DNA from: Bacteroidota bacterium
GTDB taxonomy: Bacteria > Bacteroidota > Bacteroidia > AKYH767-A > OLB10
Assembly (NCBI GenBank): GCA_025352785.1
Contig: JANXSD010000141.1
Coordinates: 1-38,465 of the forward strand
Direction of reading: 5' to 3'
DNA: 38,465 bases
A program made the translations under genes and the position numbers. Of the stretch, positions 36,361-38,465 are shown piece by piece (position 1 is the stretch's first letter; each line of letters begins with the position of its first letter). The notes under the pieces are model-generated. The model saw nothing but the letters and a program-made list of their open reading frames with translations. It had not been told where the DNA came from and searched no databases.

Positions 36361-38465
36361 ATGTGTAGTTTAACTATATTAATGTTTATTTCTAGTATTT
36401 TAAACGCCCAACAAGCAACATGGCGTATTGGAGATACTGAAATTGAATTTGGCGCAAGTTCCATATCTTCAAGCATCGTTGGATCCGATCCTTTTAATAC
36501 TTACGGTTATAATTCAATGACGGATCCTTCAGGAAAAATAATGTTTTATGTTGATAACGGTAGCGTATTCTTAGGAAACGGAACTTTAATTGGTAACATT
36601 ATGGTTGATTATTACGCTAATAATGTTCTTAGTACTAAAAAACTAGGTGGATATCCTGAAATTTGTATCGTGCCTAAACCAGGTTCTTGTACTCATTATT
36701 ACATTATTGGTGGTTATGCAAAATATGAATCATCTAATTTTGGTACGGGTGGAACCGATCCCGATCTGGTTTTTGCAGAAATTGATTTAGAGAAACAAAA
36801 CCCTCTTTATCCTACTCCTAATTCAATTGGAAATTTTGTTGGTACTGCTTCAAACCCAAATGCAATTGCTCAGCCTGTTGTACCGGTTGGGGGTACTCGT
36901 TTTGGAAATTTATCATACCATACATCCGATATCCATTTGGCAGTAACCAGACTAAGAAGTGATGGTTCTAGATTCCTTTTCGTATCTCGTGGGTCTGAAA
37001 TTTATGAAGCATCCATTACTAGTAATGGATTTTCAACAGCATCCCTGTTGGGTTCTGTAGTAAATGCTGGTTCAGGATCAAGTAAAATCAAATCCGAGTT
37101 AGAAGTATACGAGCCAGCTAATATTATGCAAAATGGTTATAAATTAGCAGTGCCTAGTGGATCAAGTGCAAGTTATATATCATTAGTTACAATTAGTTAT
37201 AATGGAACTGGAATCACTAATCAAGTTACTCTACCACCTTTTGCTGCTGCTCAAAATAATCCATTAAAAGGACTTGAGTTTAGTCCGAATGGCCAATATG
37301 TTTATGCCACATTTACCGATGGTGATTATTTACGTTGTTTTAATAGTACTACTGGTGCTCAAGTTGCATTACCACTTATTACTCAAAGTAATCTTAATGA
37401 TTTTAAATATTCAATGATTGAAGCAAATGCTGATGGGAATTTTTCTGTTATTAATCCCGGTGATGTAAATACAAATACGTTATCTGAATTAGGACAAATT
37501 ATTAATCCTAATACTCCATCTTTATGTACGTTTCAAAGGCATACTGTTGATTGGCAAAATAATTATGCTTTTACAAATGGACAAACAGGAAATATTATCG
37601 GAACATTTTATTACCATGGTAATGACAATGCTCAAATTGGGGTATTGCCTGATCAAATTGATGGAAGTATTAATGACCCACTTAGCCCCGAACACGAAGA
37701 GGAATGTTGTAATTTCTTTAAAGATTTTGATGTAAAATATTTTACTCTAGATCATTCTGAAACATGGACGGGTTCTAATAACGGAATTAATAATGGGTCA
37801 CCAGTTGTATTGATAAAAAACGAACTAAGAGTTCAATCTGGAGTTACATTAAATGTAGAAGATATTAAATTTATCTTTGGATTGCATGCTCGATTGATTC
37901 TTGAACCAGGTGCTACATTAATTTCTCATGGTTGTACTTTTACTGGAAATGAGGCGTGTTTAGCCATGTGGGATGGAATTTTTGTACAGAGTGATTTAAC
38001 AACTAGACTAGCAGCAAATGTTTTTATGGATGATAATAATAATGGACGAAGAACAATTGTTGAACATTCAATTTATGGTGTAAACGTAGGTTGTGTACCT
38101 GAAAATATTTTCAAAATAGCTCCTGGTGGATATATCAATTTAAATCATGTTTCGTTCGAAAATAATACTACATCAATTATTTATTGGGGTCACCCATTGA
38201 ATGGTAATCAATCACTAGTTAATAATTGTGATTTTAAAGCTGATTATTACAATGGTGGTTTTGGAAAAATGTGGTTCCCATTTACCGGTCAAAAGCCATC
38301 AACATTCATTTCTGCTTTTAATGAAAATGTCCAAAACATTGCATTTACTGGAACTAATACTTTTGACCAAGCTGAAATCGCTTTTAGTATTACTGATTGT
38401 GAAAATATGGAAATAAATCAATGTCATATTTCAAATTGTCATTTTGGAATTCATGTGAATAATAC
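36361..38465 (+). CDS. Large secreted surface protein, propeller-like then beta-helix-like (3' partial)
   Basis: The frame is open without a stop from 36169, through the AGCTATC tract, to the right edge; at least 701 codons lie beyond the Met at 36361. MCSLTILMFISSILNAQQ gives a hydrophobic signal core and an AQQ cleavage site, but no positive n-region; the basic n-region (KEPHFRKLSL) lies just upstream in the same frame, so 36361 may not be the real start. Residues about 20-420 are beta-rich with propeller-like strands (YPEICIVPKPGSCTHYYIIGG, GLEFSPNGQYVYATF). From about 470 the pattern turns to right-handed beta-helix type (LRVQSGVTLNVEDIKFIF, ARLILEPGATLISHGCTF, INQCHISNCHFGIHV). This layout is common in T9SS surface proteins; the C-terminus and any sorting domain lie outside the window. 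No enzyme motif is seen. Confidence 0.85.
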   Translation, partial: MCSLTILMFISSILNAQQATWRIGDTEIEFGASSISSSIVGSDPFNTYGYNSMTDPSGKIMFYVDNGSVFLGNGTLIGNIMVDYYANNVLSTKKLGGYPEICIVPKPGSCTHYYIIGGYAKYESSNFGTGGTDPDLVFAEIDLEKQNPLYPTPNSIGNFVGTASNPNAIAQPVVPVGGTRFGNLSYHTSDIHLAVTRLRSDGSRFLFVSRGSEIYEASITSNGFSTASLLGSVVNAGSGSSKIKSELEVYEPANIMQNGYKLAVPSGSSASYISLVTISYNGTGITNQVTLPPFAAAQNNPLKGLEFSPNGQYVYATFTDGDYLRCFNSTTGAQVALPLITQSNLNDFKYSMIEANADGNFSVINPGDVNTNTLSELGQIINPNTPSLCTFQRHTVDWQNNYAFTNGQTGNIIGTFYYHGNDNAQIGVLPDQIDGSINDPLSPEHEEECCNFFKDFDVKYFTLDHSETWTGSNNGINNGSPVVLIKNELRVQSGVTLNVEDIKFIFGLHARLILEPGATLISHGCTFTGNEACLAMWDGIFVQSDLTTRLAANVFMDDNNNGRRTIVEHSIYGVNVGCVPENIFKIAPGGYINLNHVSFENNTTSIIYWGHPLNGNQSLVNNCDFKADYYNGGFGKMWFPFTGQKPSTFISAFNENVQNIAFTGTNTFDQAEIAFSITDCENMEINQCHISNCHFGIHVNN

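Overview
The window is AT-rich DNA from a member of the phylum Bacteroidota. Four things show this: several secreted proteins carry type IX secretion system (T9SS) C-terminal sorting domains, of both the type A and the gliding-motility-associated (type B) kind; a PorV-like outer-membrane protein sits beside a gingipain-family (C25) PorU-like peptidase; a prokaryotic HU-CCDC81/SPOR fusion protein is present; and many genes are preceded by the Bacteroidota -7 promoter element TAnnTTTG. The mqnC gene implies menaquinone synthesis by the futalosine route, which suggests (inference only) a Cytophagales, Chitinophagales or Sphingobacteriales-like lineage more than Flavobacteriaceae. No IS element, CRISPR array, rRNA or tRNA gene was recognised; most of the window is ordinary chromosome.

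Layout. 1-1371: 5'-truncated secreted alpha/beta hydrolase with PKD and T9SS domains. 1538-2502 (minus): pssA-purS, overlapping by 4 bp. 2704-8859: PorV-like protein and a giant C25 PorU-like peptidase, closed by a strong bidirectional hairpin terminator shared with the opposing gene. 8935-11703 (minus): T9SS protein built on a degenerate NodB-like fold. 11780-14329 (minus): leucyl aminopeptidase then pdxA. 14449-18961 (plus): mqnC, a gliding-motility-type secreted protein, kdsB. 19033-20154: HU-CCDC81/SPOR protein. 20220-22093 (minus): multi-TM glycosyltransferase-like protein and a pterin dehydratase. 22215-22610: DUF983 zinc-ribbon membrane protein. 22618-28233 (minus): likely operon of a PAP2/vanadium-haloperoxidase-like protein, an FG-GAP/ASPIC-UnbV repeat protein and an SDR epimerase. 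28497-35714 (plus except one small gene): tyrS, a small 2-TM protein on the minus strand, a DUF255/thioredoxin-domain protein, an M13 lipoprotein metallopeptidase and a MacB-like permease. 35715-36164: low-complexity intergenic DNA. 36165 to the right edge: a large secreted protein whose 5' end contains a heptanucleotide repeat.

The most interesting item is at 36131-38465. A TAGGTTTG promoter element is followed by an ATG and then eight perfect tandem copies of AGCTATC. As sequenced, the ATG frame stops just after the repeat, while the frame of the large surface protein is open straight through the repeat. Losing one 7-bp unit (or gaining two) would fuse the ATG to the large protein and would also supply the positively charged n-region that its signal peptide otherwise lacks. 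This looks like a phase-variation switch on a surface protein, captured in an OFF or down-tuned state.

Start codons were moved inward from the longest open frame for the aminopeptidase, mqnC, the 15606 gene, the DUF983 gene and tyrS, using homology-like N-termini and, for DUF983 and tyrS, promoter position.
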